From Acidobacteriota bacterium (GTDB taxonomy: Bacteria > Acidobacteriota > Terriglobia > Bryobacterales > Bryobacteraceae): 60,248 nt of DNA. The stretch's first letter is position 1, and the number at the start of each line of letters is the position of its first letter. Shown here one piece after another: positions 6,486 through 15,876 of the stretch. Made by a program: the position numbers and the translations under genes. The stretch covers positions 1-60,248 of the forward strand of contig JACQZR010000203.1 of the NCBI GenBank assembly GCA_016213775.1, in the 5' to 3' direction. A model generated the notes under the pieces. It made no database searches, was not told where the DNA came from, and saw nothing but the letters and a program-made list of their open reading frames with translations.

Positions 6486-8743
6486 TGCCGGTATTCAAGA
6501 ACAATCCAGGGATTCTCGGCGATGACGATTTGGTAAAGGGGTTCGTCGTCAGGCGGGAAACCCTGGATCTGCTCCTGGAATGCCTGCGTGAGAATGCGGC
6601 GGCCGCGTGCAACCGGCATCTGCTGCTCCTCGGGCCGCGCGGCATTGGCAAGACCACGCTGGTACGGCGGTGCGCGGCGGAGGTGCGGACCGATGAAGCA
6701 TACGGCGCGAAGTGGCTGCCTGTGGTGTTCGGCGAGGAGAGCTATCAGGTCACGTCGGCGGGCGAGTTCTGGTTGGAGGCGCTCATACGGTTAGGCGATG
6801 AGATCCGCACTGAGGCGTGGCGGCAATCGGTGGAGGAACTCCGGGGAGAGTCGAAGGACGCGCGGTTGCGCGAGCGGGCGCTGGCGCAGTTGTTGGACTA
6901 CGCCGATGGGCAGGGCAAACGGCTGTTGCTGGTGGTGGAGAACCTGCACATGCTGTGCGAGCAGATTGGGGACCGGGCGGCTTGGGAGTTGCGCCATACG
7001 CTGTTGAACGAACCACGGATCATGCTGATGGGGACTGCCACGAGCCGGTTCGGGGCGATCGCCGATCAGGGGCAGGCGTGGTTTGATTTGTTCGGGCCGA
7101 TTGAGTTGAAGCCGCTGGATTTGGAGGAGGGCCGGACGCTGTGGCGGGCGGTGGCGGAGGAGGAACTGCCGCCGGGACCGGCGCGGGCGATTCGGATTCT
7201 GACGGGCGGCAATCCGCGGCTGGTGACCGTGATGGCTGGATTCGCGGCCAAGCATTCGTTTCGCGAGTTGATGCTGCAGCTTGTGCAGTTGATTGACGCG
7301 CATACGGAGTATTTCAAGGGGCACCTGGACGTGCTGCCCACCAAGGAACGGAAGGTGTTTGTCGGCCTGTTGGAGCACTGGGATCCCGTGTCCGCGTCAG
7401 AGTTGGCACGGATCAGCCGGATGAAGGTCAACGAGGTGAGCGCGCTGCTGAACCGGCTGGTGGGCCGGGGTGCGGTGGAAATGGCGGGGTCGAATCCGCG
7501 GAAGAAGTTATATCAGGTTTCGGAGCGGCTGTATAACATTTACTATTTGATGCGGCGGCGGGGGGAGCCAGCGGACCGGGTTCGGGCGGCGGTGAGTTTT
7601 CTGGTGACGTTTTATGAGGGGGAGGGGTTGGCGGGGGTGATTGGGGATGTGGCGAGGGAGGCGGCGGGGTTGCCGAAGGGGGAGGCGGGGGATCACTACA
7701 TTGCGCTCGGAGAACTGTTGAAACGGGCACCCAAGAAGATCTTATTGCCAACCGCGCTTCGGTTTCCGATTGCGGTTTTTGCAAGGCTGGACTGGAGCAG
7801 TTTAGTTGGGTCGGTGGCGCTTGAATCTTGGGAGTTGGAGATGCCCCGTCAGCTTGCGAACGAGTATCCGGACGCGAGCCTACCTTGGTTTGCGTTAAGT
7901 GGGGCACTGTGGAGAGTGGGCAGGCATGAAGAGGCGCTTGAAGCAGTGGAGCGGGCATTGGCGATTGAATCCACTTTCGCGCCCGGGTGGGCTCACCGAG
8001 GAACGATTCTTCGTGAATGTGGCCGACCCGAAGCCGCCATCGCGTCCTTTCGGCGAGCAGTAGAACTGGATCCGACAAACTCGAAGTTGTGGCTCTCTCT
8101 GGGTGAATCAGTTTCAAAACTGGGATTGCCAGAGGAGGTGGAAGCGGTTTGGACGGAGGCCTTGCGCCTACACCCTGAGCTAGCCGATTATGCAGTCTAT
8201 TTGCTTCGAGTCAGGGAACGGATGGGGGTTGCTCCGGCGAAATTGATGCGGGAAGCGGAAGATTGGCTGGGTAAAGCGAACCGGAGTGCGTTGAGTCTAG
8301 TTGCGATGGCCGATTTTGCATTTAGCCTTTGTGCTCCGGAAATAGGACGGCAATGGGCCCAGGAAGCGTACGCCAAAGCGCCAAATGGGTCTACCTATGT
8401 GGTCCTCTGCGCAGTTTACTTGGCAAAACGGAACTGGGCTTCCGCGTTGGCAGTATGCGGTCCGTGGCTGGATAGTTACGATGCGTCCCCGAAAGAGACC
8501 GACCTTCTGCTTGCATTCCTGGCCGTGTTGGTTCGCGCCGAGCAGGGCACCGCAGCCCTAGCGGCCTTGCAGCGTTCCAGCGCAAACAGCAAACTGGAAC
8601 CGCTCACGATCGGCCTGCGGATGTACCTGGGAGAGGAGCCCGTTGTCGCCAAGGAACTCCTGGAAATCGGCAAAGACATCGCCGCGAAAATCGCCGGACT
8701 CAGCCGTCCACCGGACCGCCAACTGGCCGCGTCTACTTCTTGA
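6485..8743 (+). CDS. STAND-type P-loop ATPase with winged helix and TPR-like repeats, second of a coupled pair
   Basis: The ATG at 6485 overlaps the previous stop (TGATG). An upstream in-frame start exists inside the first gene but is less likely. The 752-residue protein has Walker A GPRGIGKTT (50-58), a Walker B-position strand LLLVVEN (147-153) in which the usual Asp is Glu, and a sensor MGTATS (182-187). A winged-helix region (about 305-350, SASELARISRMKVNEVSALLNRL) comes next. From about 455 to 590 there are TPR-like helical repeats (SGALWRVGRHEEALEAVERAL, RGTILRECGRPEAAIASFRRA), and the C-terminus stays helical. This is the sensor architecture of STAND proteins, with repeats in the usual recognition position, but an effector domain is absent. 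It ends 11 bases inside the convergent dehydrogenase gene. Confidence 0.85.
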   Translation: MPVFKNNPGILGDDDLVKGFVVRRETLDLLLECLRENAAAACNRHLLLLGPRGIGKTTLVRRCAAEVRTDEAYGAKWLPVVFGEESYQVTSAGEFWLEALIRLGDEIRTEAWRQSVEELRGESKDARLRERALAQLLDYADGQGKRLLLVVENLHMLCEQIGDRAAWELRHTLLNEPRIMLMGTATSRFGAIADQGQAWFDLFGPIELKPLDLEEGRTLWRAVAEEELPPGPARAIRILTGGNPRLVTVMAGFAAKHSFRELMLQLVQLIDAHTEYFKGHLDVLPTKERKVFVGLLEHWDPVSASELARISRMKVNEVSALLNRLVGRGAVEMAGSNPRKKLYQVSERLYNIYYLMRRRGEPADRVRAAVSFLVTFYEGEGLAGVIGDVAREAAGLPKGEAGDHYIALGELLKRAPKKILLPTALRFPIAVFARLDWSSLVGSVALESWELEMPRQLANEYPDASLPWFALSGALWRVGRHEEALEAVERALAIESTFAPGWAHRGTILRECGRPEAAIASFRRAVELDPTNSKLWLSLGESVSKLGLPEEVEAVWTEALRLHPELADYAVYLLRVRERMGVAPAKLMREAEDWLGKANRSALSLVAMADFAFSLCAPEIGRQWAQEAYAKAPNGSTYVVLCAVYLAKRNWASALAVCGPWLDSYDASPKETDLLLAFLAVLVRAEQGTAALAALQRSSANSKLEPLTIGLRMYLGEEPVVAKELLEIGKDIAAKIAGLSRPPDRQLAASTS

Positions 8744-10577
8744 TACTCGTCAAATACGCCATGATCTTCAAGATCTCATCCTGCGTAACCCGGCTCCCAA
8801 AGGCCTGCATCGCTCCCGTAGCCCCGGCGTAAATCACCTCGAAGGCACCAACATCGGTGGAAGTCCGCGCATAACTATACGTGCTATCCACTAAGTTCGA
8901 CCCGATACGGCCCGTTCCATCCTCTAAGTGACACGCCCCACACCATTTCATATATACGGCTTTGCCTGCGGCAATGGCGGCCGTGTTGCCGCGATACGGA
9001 TTCTTCCCGGTCCGCACAAACTGCCGCACCTGATCGGTGATCGTCTCGTTCGGATGCATGTTCAGCGCGATCGGCTTGTCGTCCAGCGGATGCCGGAATT
9101 GAGGCGCTCCGCCGACACCGGGCGTCACTTGCGAAACCTGCTGCTGGACGGTACGGGCAACCTCCGCGCCGGGCGGCACAGCGTTCGCCGGAACGATCTT
9201 CCAGAGCGCACCGGGAGGGTTGGCCATCGGGCCACGATCGGAGGTGTAGAAGCAGTAGCAGTTCACCGCATAAACTGAGCCGTCCTCGCCGTTGCCTCCA
9301 GCCGTAAACTGCAGCGCGGTGTGGGCCAGTTCCTCTAACTGCCACTTAGTCCCGTCCCAACCCAATCCAAAAACGCGGCCGGAACACCAGTCGCCCACCA
9401 GATACACGCCCTTCATTCCGCCATAATTGGCCACACCCAATCCTTCAATCGAGCAGCCGTGGCCTCCCTTCAGCGGCTGCGCGCCCGGATACGGAACCTC
9501 ATGCGGATACTCTCCCGCGGGCAGCACACCCACGGTCGGGCAGACATCATTGGGGCCTGACATCGGATGGCACCAGCTCCCTTGCATCCGATTCCATCCG
9601 TAATTCTCGCCGCCCTTGCTCTCCTTGGGCTGATAGAGAATCTCTTCCCAGTGGTTCTGGCCGACGTCGGCAACAAACATGTCGCCGGTCTTCGGATCAA
9701 ACGAAAACTCATACGGATTGCGCACTCCATACGACCAGATCTCCGGACGCACGCGCATTCGAATCTTGGCAAAGTCCACTTCCGTCACGCCGAACAACTG
9801 CATCAACCGCTCATCACGCGCCCGTGCAAAAGGATTCGTCGGCGGGATCTTGTATGGGATCGTGTCGTTGTCTTCCGTGTTCACGTCGATGCGCAGCATC
9901 TTCGCCAGCAGCGTGCTGATGTCCTGCCCGGCATCCAGTGGATCGCCTTCCCATCCGCCATCGCCGGAAGCAATGTACAGATACCCATCGGGGCCAAATT
10001 CGATCTGTCCGCCGTTGTGGTTGTAATAAGGCTGCTCGATGCGCATGATCACCTTTGCGGTGCCATTGATGCGCTCCGGCGTCATCACGTTTGGCGATCG
10101 CGGGTCCACCTGAAAGCGCACAATCACGCCATCGCCATTGAACGGCAGCGAAGCGTAGTGCACATAGAAATACCCGTTCTGCCGGAACCGCGGGTGGAAC
10201 GCCAACGAGTATAGCCCCTGCTCCACGAAGCCGGTCTGCACATCGCTGCCCAGCGGATTGATCTTGGTGAGATCAAGAAAAGGTTCCTTCTGCCGCGATC
10301 CGTCCTTGTTCACAATCTGCACGCGGCCGACGCGCTCCACGACAAAGATGCGCCCCGTGCCATCACTGGGACTGGCCACATTCGTCGGATCATAGAACCC
10401 GTCGGCAACTTTCACCAGCGCGATCTTCACGTTGCCCGGCAGCTTGCCCCCGGGACGCGCGACATCCTTCTTGGTCTTGGGAACAACGGGCCGTGACGAC
10501 TGCGCATTCACCCAGACGGCGCAACCCAGCACCGCCGTGCAGGCGAGGACGTACTTCGTGGAATGGAGTCTTTTCAT
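8733..10577 (-). CDS. Secreted PQQ-dependent sugar dehydrogenase with C-terminal cytochrome c domain
   Basis: This 614-residue protein begins with a signal peptide (YVLACTAVLGCAVWVNAQ). It continues with a six-bladed propeller of the glucose/sorbosone dehydrogenase family (about 45-460), with typical segments QGLYSLAFHPRF, NHNGGQIEFGPDGYLYIASGDGG, EIWSYGVRNPYEFSFD and GDMFVADVGQNHWEEI. A C-terminal class I cytochrome c (about 520-614) carries the haem motif CGACH and a candidate Met ligand in GAMQAFG. The fusion would oxidise an aldose or related alcohol in the periplasm and pass electrons to haem and on to the respiratory chain. The sugar is not predictable. It reads divergently from the secreted unknown at 10733. 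Confidence 0.92.
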   Translation of the reverse strand: MKRLHSTKYVLACTAVLGCAVWVNAQSSRPVVPKTKKDVARPGGKLPGNVKIALVKVADGFYDPTNVASPSDGTGRIFVVERVGRVQIVNKDGSRQKEPFLDLTKINPLGSDVQTGFVEQGLYSLAFHPRFRQNGYFYVHYASLPFNGDGVIVRFQVDPRSPNVMTPERINGTAKVIMRIEQPYYNHNGGQIEFGPDGYLYIASGDGGWEGDPLDAGQDISTLLAKMLRIDVNTEDNDTIPYKIPPTNPFARARDERLMQLFGVTEVDFAKIRMRVRPEIWSYGVRNPYEFSFDPKTGDMFVADVGQNHWEEILYQPKESKGGENYGWNRMQGSWCHPMSGPNDVCPTVGVLPAGEYPHEVPYPGAQPLKGGHGCSIEGLGVANYGGMKGVYLVGDWCSGRVFGLGWDGTKWQLEELAHTALQFTAGGNGEDGSVYAVNCYCFYTSDRGPMANPPGALWKIVPANAVPPGAEVARTVQQQVSQVTPGVGGAPQFRHPLDDKPIALNMHPNETITDQVRQFVRTGKNPYRGNTAAIAAGKAVYMKWCGACHLEDGTGRIGSNLVDSTYSYARTSTDVGAFEVIYAGATGAMQAFGSRVTQDEILKIMAYLTSIKK

Positions 10578-10732
10578 AAAGGATCGATTCGAAACAAGGT
10601 ATCACAACTGCGGCGCTTACGGTTTCCTTACCGAACGCTTACCTGTCCCTCATCGCCACAGAATCGTATTCGGCACGTTCCCCAGTGCAGGCGGCAAGCC
10701 GCCGAAAACAATCAACCAATAAGGAACGACCA

Positions 10733-11911
10733 ATGAACACCAATCTCACGAAAATGACCCTGGCAGCCGCGGCTGCCGTGCTACTGGCCACCATCACCCC
10801 GTCGCACCTCAGCGCGCAGCCTCCCGCGCAGGGACCGGCGCCGGCATCCAGCAATGCGAACGACCTCGGTGTCGACCTTATCACTGCCGTGGTGAGGAAC
10901 AAGGTCAAGGAGACCGTTGCCACGACAAACGCGAATCTGGCCACCAACCCAAGCTATCGCGCCGTGTTAAGCCCCAGCCAGCAGCACAGCCTGCCGTATA
11001 TGCGCCTCAGCACTTACCTGGACCGTCCCAATCAGTTCTACGCCAACGTTCCCTACCACATCACCTACAAAGTGACGGGCATCAAGGCGAAAATCGCCGG
11101 CGTGTGGGTCCCCTACCCGTTCTCACGCACTCTATCGCAGACCATCAACGTGCAAACCACCTGCGAGGGATGGTACACCGGCAAGGGAACCCTGGCGCTC
11201 ACGGCGCTGATCGAAAGGCCATACCTGGAGGGGGACCACAGTTTTATTGAGGATGCCATAGGATTCCTCCTGATGAACTTCATTCCCGATTACGTCGACA
11301 GCCAGATCCGAGGTGCACTGTCCGGCATGACCGGCGCCGTCATCCCTTCATCCGTTCCACTCCCTTGCGCCACGCTGGGTGTCGCCACCACGGCAATGGG
11401 CTTCAGCTTTGATTCCATCCGATTCGATCCTCCGAACGCCTTGCAGGTAAACACCGCCTTTCTGCCGAAGATCACCGTGCGCGTGGTTCAGGTGAAGCGG
11501 TTGACAGTGCACAAGCTGACAGGCGAGGTGGTTGGCGACGTGGTGGAAACTCCGGAACTGGAATTCTGGGCGGGACACTCGGTCACCGGACTCCAGATGG
11601 CGTCCATGGTGGAGGGCCAGACGTGGTTTCCTTCAGTCGCCTCGTCAGTACCTACGCCAGTGCCCAGCGGAACCGGCCTGCTGGTGCTCATCGGCAACCT
11701 GTTGTATAACGGCGGGATTCGCGAAGATAACTCCTATGCCACTTACTCCAAGGCCACCAATTACGGCAACGGAACCCAGACCTTCAATGTCATGAAGACC
11801 TGGTTCGATCCGCCCTTGCTCCCGGGTGGAAAGCCGGTGAAGCGGACGGCGCCAGGCTATCAGATAACGGTGCAGATCAGTGTTCCGACGACGCTGACGC
11901 TCAGCCGGTAA
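10733..11911 (+). CDS. Secreted hypothetical protein
   Basis: A 392-residue protein that I do not recognise. The ATG at 10733 has AAGGAA six bases upstream and is followed by a signal peptide (MTLAAAAAVLLATITPSHLSAQ). A Pro/Ala-rich linker leads into a mostly beta-structured mature domain with only two cysteines (C142 and C206 approximately), which might form a disulfide. No catalytic motif is evident. The 155-base gap to the divergent dehydrogenase should hold both promoters, and includes a GGCGGCAAGCCGCC hairpin at about 10690-10703. No function is proposed. Confidence 0.75.
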   Translation: MNTNLTKMTLAAAAAVLLATITPSHLSAQPPAQGPAPASSNANDLGVDLITAVVRNKVKETVATTNANLATNPSYRAVLSPSQQHSLPYMRLSTYLDRPNQFYANVPYHITYKVTGIKAKIAGVWVPYPFSRTLSQTINVQTTCEGWYTGKGTLALTALIERPYLEGDHSFIEDAIGFLLMNFIPDYVDSQIRGALSGMTGAVIPSSVPLPCATLGVATTAMGFSFDSIRFDPPNALQVNTAFLPKITVRVVQVKRLTVHKLTGEVVGDVVETPELEFWAGHSVTGLQMASMVEGQTWFPSVASSVPTPVPSGTGLLVLIGNLLYNGGIREDNSYATYSKATNYGNGTQTFNVMKTWFDPPLLPGGKPVKRTAPGYQITVQISVPTTLTLSR

Positions 11912-12059
11912 GAAGCACGGCAACCGCGCCGGACGTCTCCTCACCAGGATGCGTCCGGCGCTCTGCCGTCTCAAGTACTTGTTTGAGGAAGGGACAGCTT
12001 CCACGGGCTCGAATGGACTGGTCGGCACGACGGAAGGCAGCCGTGCGTAGACATGCGGG

Positions 12060-12382
12060 TTTGCCTCGATGCACGATAGCCGAACGTGCTCGGCCGCGCC
12101 TGCCCCGGATAGCCGGCATCCAGCAGGCGCGCAATGTTCGGATGCTGTAAGCTCGCGAGAGTCTGCCGCTCGTTACGAATGCGCTGGTAGAGTTGCGCGG
12201 AATTCGCGCCACTGCGGCGCGATCTTCACCGCCACGCGTTGTTGAAACCCGCCTTCCCGTTCGGCTTCGTAAACGATACCCATGCCGCCGCGACCCACCT
12301 CGCGAACGCGGTAGGGTCCAAAGCGGTGCGGCACACACGCGGCAGCCGCCCCTTCGGCGACCACGCCGATGGCATCAGCCAC
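12060..12382 (-). pseudogene. Remnant of a second Ser/Thr protein kinase (N-lobe only)
   Basis: One frame reads FGPYRVREVGRGGMGIVYEAE and then QQRVAVKIA, which are the glycine-rich loop and the ATP-binding lysine of a PknB-type kinase. A frameshift near 12190-12200 moves the sequence to a second frame that continues with RIRNERQTLASLQHPNIARLL, the alphaC helix and following strand. The catalytic loop and everything after it are missing. The remnant lies just downstream of the intact kinase on the same strand but is not a copy of it (VAVKIA versus CAIKVL), so it is probably the ruin of a neighbouring paralogue. Confidence 0.8.
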
Positions 12383-12401
12383 ACGCGGCCCGCCGCGGAA
12401 G

Positions 12402-15230
12402 CTACCTGCTCAGGGTGCTGTGGATCTTTCCAGATACTTCTCCCAACTCATAAGCGATCTGGTCTCCGGATACCGAGAAACCAAACATCGCGCGCGAAAC
12501 GTTTTTCAAACTGCGGGCGGCACTGTGAAAGTGAGCAACCGCCTTGGGCTCGCCAACAGGCTGTTTGCTCAACTCATCCACAGCTTGCGTCCAGATGCAG
12601 CGATAGCCGTCGCGATAGGAGGCATAGTACACTCGGTCGCCACGGGCCGACCACCCGGCCGGCCCGTTGAATGCGTCATCGGCGCTCAGGGTCACCCAGC
12701 GTTCGGGCGGCCGCGCGCTCTCCGGATCGAATGGGGCTGCCATCACTCGCGACACATCGGGCGCCGTGCGAGCGGAGAAGAGAATCCACCGTCCGTCGGG
12801 AGAAAAGCGCGCCTGATACAGATTCCACTCCGGGTGAACAAGGAAGGGCTTGTCCCGCTCGGCGGGCAAACTCGCCATGCCGATCGTGCTCACCGCGCCG
12901 TCGCTCATCGTGAGCAAGAAACGCCCGTTGGGCGAAACATCCCATGGAAACATACATCGCGCGCATACCGTTTCGCTAGAGCCTCCGCCGAAGGGTAGAC
13001 GGAAGAGGGGCTCTCTCGAAGGTCCGCCTCCCACGAACACGTGGCGTGCCGCTCCGTCCACGGCCATCCACGGAGGAAGTTCGGCGCTCGATTCCAGTAT
13101 CTTTTCTCCTACTTCTTCCAGCGTCTTGGTGTGAAGTGTCCACCGGTTGTGATAGGAACTGTAGGCGAGTTGCCGCCCTTGATTGGCCAACCGGGGCATA
13201 CAGAAGGTTCCCGGACAGATAAAATTCATCCGGGCTGGTTCGATGGCCATCCCGTTGTCTTTCACGCGCAGGGTCCAAATACTCGTCTGCAGCGAAGTGG
13301 TGGCGTAGATCAACCGGTCGTGCAATCTCGCCGGCCGGCTCGATCGCTTCGGCAACGCCGAGACTACTACTGGCTTCTCAGCCACCCAGCTCTTCGGAGA
13401 CAAGGTCATCTCCACCAGCGATAAATCGTTCCGCTCCGAAGTCAGAAATGATATGACCCCTGAGTCCCGCCACTCCAACGGCTCCCATGCGTCCAGTTCC
13501 GTCCCATCCGAGTAGTGCAGCATTTTCGACAGTCCACCATCCAATCGAACGAGCCATAACGTGGGACGTGGATTCTTCGCCGAATGATTGGGACCCATCA
13601 CCAGCAGGGCACGGCCATCAGGTGACCACACCGGCGTGAACGCGGAAGGCAGATCGGCGCCCACTTGCCTCGGCATGCCACCATCCGAAGACACCACGAA
13701 TACTTTCGCTGCCCCCGCCCTCACCAGATCGTTGCTGCCTTCCGGTCCGGTCCAATAAGCGATCCATTTGCCGTCGGGTGAGTAACGCGGACGGCGTCCT
13801 AAATCCGCGATCCGCCGCGGCGATCCCCCGGCGGTCGGCACGATGAAGAGTTGCCCGCCCTGCGCATCGGCCCGGTAGACAATATTGGCGCCATCCGGAG
13901 AAAACGAGGGGTCCTGCGCACCGGATTCCGCCGCGGTGAGTTGCCGGGCGGTTCCTCCGGCAAGTGGTTGCACCCATATGTCCATCGCCCCCTCACCCTC
14001 CTTGCTGCCGGAGAAGGCGAGCCATTTACCATCGGATGACACCGCCGGTTGCACGGCAAGGTAAAACTCCGGTGTGAGAATCTGCTGCAGTGGTTCAGCC
14101 TGCTTCTGTTGAGGCCAAAAGGTCCAGCCCAACGCAACGCAAAGGATCGCCACCGCGCCCGCCGTGGCCCACTTCACCCCAGGCACGACCCGGCTGGCGC
14201 GAGATCCTAGGCGTCCGCGGCGAGCATCCTCTCGCAATGATTCGATCGCCAGGGAGAGTTCCTTCGCCGACGCGTAGCGGTCTTCCGGCTGCTTGCCCAG
14301 GCAGCGCCCCATCACTGCTTGTACTTGTTCCGGGATTCCCTGCACCGGTGGAGGATCCCGGTGCAGGATCGCCGCCAGCGTCGCGATGGGATTCGCCGCT
14401 TCAAATGCCGGCGCGCCTGAAATCATCTCATACAACACCGCGCCGAACGAAAACACATCCGAACGTGCATCCACCTCCAGCCCCTGCGCCTGTTCCGGAG
14501 ACATGTAGGGGGCTGTACCCAGCAACATCCCAGTGTAGGTGCGGCTGGTTGCCAGCCCGCTCGCCACGCTCCAGCGGCATAAGCCAAAGTCCAACAGCTT
14601 CACTTTTCCTTCTGGGCTTACCATAAGGTTCTGCGGTTTGATGTCGCGGTGAACAAGGCCGGCATCGTGTGACGCGGCCAGTGCGGCTGCTATCTGCGCG
14701 GCATAGTCGAGCGCTGTTTCCAGCGGCAAGGCCCTCTGGCGGATCGCTGCGCTCAGCAGTTCTCCTTCCACCAGTTCCATTACCAGCAGGTGACGCTCTT
14801 GCGGGTCGCGCTCCACTCCATAGACCCGCACGATATTCGGATGCCGCAACCTGCACAGCGCATCGCATTCCCGCTGAAAGCGCCTGCGCAGGGCCGGATT
14901 CGCCAGCGCCTCCGGACGCAGCACCTTAATGGCGCATGGAGCCTCCTGGCCTCGCCTCGCACGGTAGACGATTCCCATGCCACCTTCGCCAAGCACGCCT
15001 TCTAACCTGTATCCGCAAAGGACCGCGCCCACCTCGATCGCCACCGGGCCAGGGCGATTCTCGAGGAATTCCGTATCTTCCTCGTAGACGGTCAACAATC
15101 GGCGTACTTCTGCTTCGAGCGCGCTATCCGCGTCGCCTGCCTGGCGCAAAAGCGCTTCGCGGTCACTGCTGCCGGCCTCCAATACCTGGTTGAACAGAGA
15201 TTCCAGCTTCTCCCAGCGAGGGGCGTTCAT
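12402..15230 (-). CDS. Membrane-anchored Ser/Thr protein kinase with TolB/PD40-like propeller
   Basis: This 942-residue receptor kinase has an N-terminal helical segment, then a kinase domain (about 73-340) with GEGGMG (81-86), Lys102 in AIKVL, HRDIKPQN (194-201), DFG (214-216) and an APYMSPEQ activation segment. One transmembrane helix follows (about 350-370, TAGAVAILCVALGWTFWP). The C-terminal part contains repeated WD40/PD40 blades (SSDGKWLAFSG, SPDGANIVYR, SPDGKWIAYW, SPDGRWILFS). All catalytic residues are present. Its ATG lies in the stop of the ECF sigma gene (ATGA overlap at 15227-15230), so kinase and sigma factor form one operon. The kinase may control the sigma factor or report an external ligand. 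The ligand is unknown. Confidence 0.95.
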   Translation of the reverse strand: MNAPRWEKLESLFNQVLEAGSSDREALLRQAGDADSALEAEVRRLLTVYEEDTEFLENRPGPVAIEVGAVLCGYRLEGVLGEGGMGIVYRARRGQEAPCAIKVLRPEALANPALRRRFQRECDALCRLRHPNIVRVYGVERDPQERHLLVMELVEGELLSAAIRQRALPLETALDYAAQIAAALAASHDAGLVHRDIKPQNLMVSPEGKVKLLDFGLCRWSVASGLATSRTYTGMLLGTAPYMSPEQAQGLEVDARSDVFSFGAVLYEMISGAPAFEAANPIATLAAILHRDPPPVQGIPEQVQAVMGRCLGKQPEDRYASAKELSLAIESLREDARRGRLGSRASRVVPGVKWATAGAVAILCVALGWTFWPQQKQAEPLQQILTPEFYLAVQPAVSSDGKWLAFSGSKEGEGAMDIWVQPLAGGTARQLTAAESGAQDPSFSPDGANIVYRADAQGGQLFIVPTAGGSPRRIADLGRRPRYSPDGKWIAYWTGPEGSNDLVRAGAAKVFVVSSDGGMPRQVGADLPSAFTPVWSPDGRALLVMGPNHSAKNPRPTLWLVRLDGGLSKMLHYSDGTELDAWEPLEWRDSGVISFLTSERNDLSLVEMTLSPKSWVAEKPVVVSALPKRSSRPARLHDRLIYATTSLQTSIWTLRVKDNGMAIEPARMNFICPGTFCMPRLANQGRQLAYSSYHNRWTLHTKTLEEVGEKILESSAELPPWMAVDGAARHVFVGGGPSREPLFRLPFGGGSSETVCARCMFPWDVSPNGRFLLTMSDGAVSTIGMASLPAERDKPFLVHPEWNLYQARFSPDGRWILFSARTAPDVSRVMAAPFDPESARPPERWVTLSADDAFNGPAGWSARGDRVYYASYRDGYRCIWTQAVDELSKQPVGEPKAVAHFHSAARSLKNVSRAMFGFSVSGDQIAYELGEVSGKIHSTLSR

Positions 15231-15754
15231 CGGATACTCTGACCTTCAAGCTGTTGCCTCAGCCAAGTCTTCGCGAATACCCACTGTCTCTTCACAGTGG
15301 ATTCCGAAAGATCAAGCAGAGAGGCAATCTCCGCAATCGTAAGTCCGCCGAAGACGCGCATCTCCACGACGCGGCAGGCTTGCGTGCTTTCTACTTCCAA
15401 CCGCCGCAACGCATCCTCCAGATAGAACGCATCCACGCCAATGCCACCCGCAATCCCGCTGTGCAGAGTTACCCGTTGGCCGTCCGCGCGGCGCTTCGAA
15501 GCGTTGCGCCGCCGCGCATGCGACCAGATCACCTGCCGCATGACCATCGCCGCGACCCCGACGAAGTGAGAGCGGCTCTTCCAGTACACGCCGTCCCAGC
15601 ATGCCAAACGGATATAGGCCTCATGAACCAACGCCGCTGGTTCCAGTGTCCGCCCGCGCTGTTCGCCCCGCAAATACGCCGCCGCCAGCCGCCTCAATTC
15701 GCTGTAGGCGAGCTTCACACCGGCAGTAGCAGAAAGCTCGGTTGATGCGGACAT
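15227..15754 (-). CDS. ECF-like RNA polymerase sigma factor (sigma-70 ECF-like family)
   Basis: A 175-residue sigma factor with region 2 (about 20-90, LRRLAAAYLRGEQRGRTLEP, then VGVAAMVMRQVIW) and region 4 with a helix-turn-helix (about 135-170, FGGLTIAEIASLLDLSESTVKR). The pattern matches the group found next to Ser/Thr kinases in Acidobacteriota and Planctomycetota. No anti-sigma factor lies nearby; the coupled kinase downstream takes that place. The gene starts directly behind its promoter and appears leaderless. It presumably redirects RNA polymerase to a regulon that cannot be identified here. Confidence 0.9.
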   Translation of the reverse strand: MSASTELSATAGVKLAYSELRRLAAAYLRGEQRGRTLEPAALVHEAYIRLACWDGVYWKSRSHFVGVAAMVMRQVIWSHARRRNASKRRADGQRVTLHSGIAGGIGVDAFYLEDALRRLEVESTQACRVVEMRVFGGLTIAEIASLLDLSESTVKRQWVFAKTWLRQQLEGQSIR

Positions 15755-15761
15755 GTGAGCA

Positions 15762-15790
15762 AGTATACAAAATTATTTCTGGTTTGTTGA
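15762..15790 (-). promoter_or_regulatory. Promoter of the sigma/kinase operon, leaderless
   Basis: On the minus strand TCAACA (15790-15785) and TATACT (15767-15762) are 17 bases apart. The -10 box ends seven bases before the ATG at 15754, so the transcript should begin at about the start codon. No ribosome-binding site is visible. Confidence 0.6.
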
Positions 15791-15876
15791 CCCACTACAG
15801 CCACTAATTGCATTTTCCCTACTAGAACGGCTCGAGATACTCATTCATCCTGCTGAGCCTAAATGGTGACTGGGAA

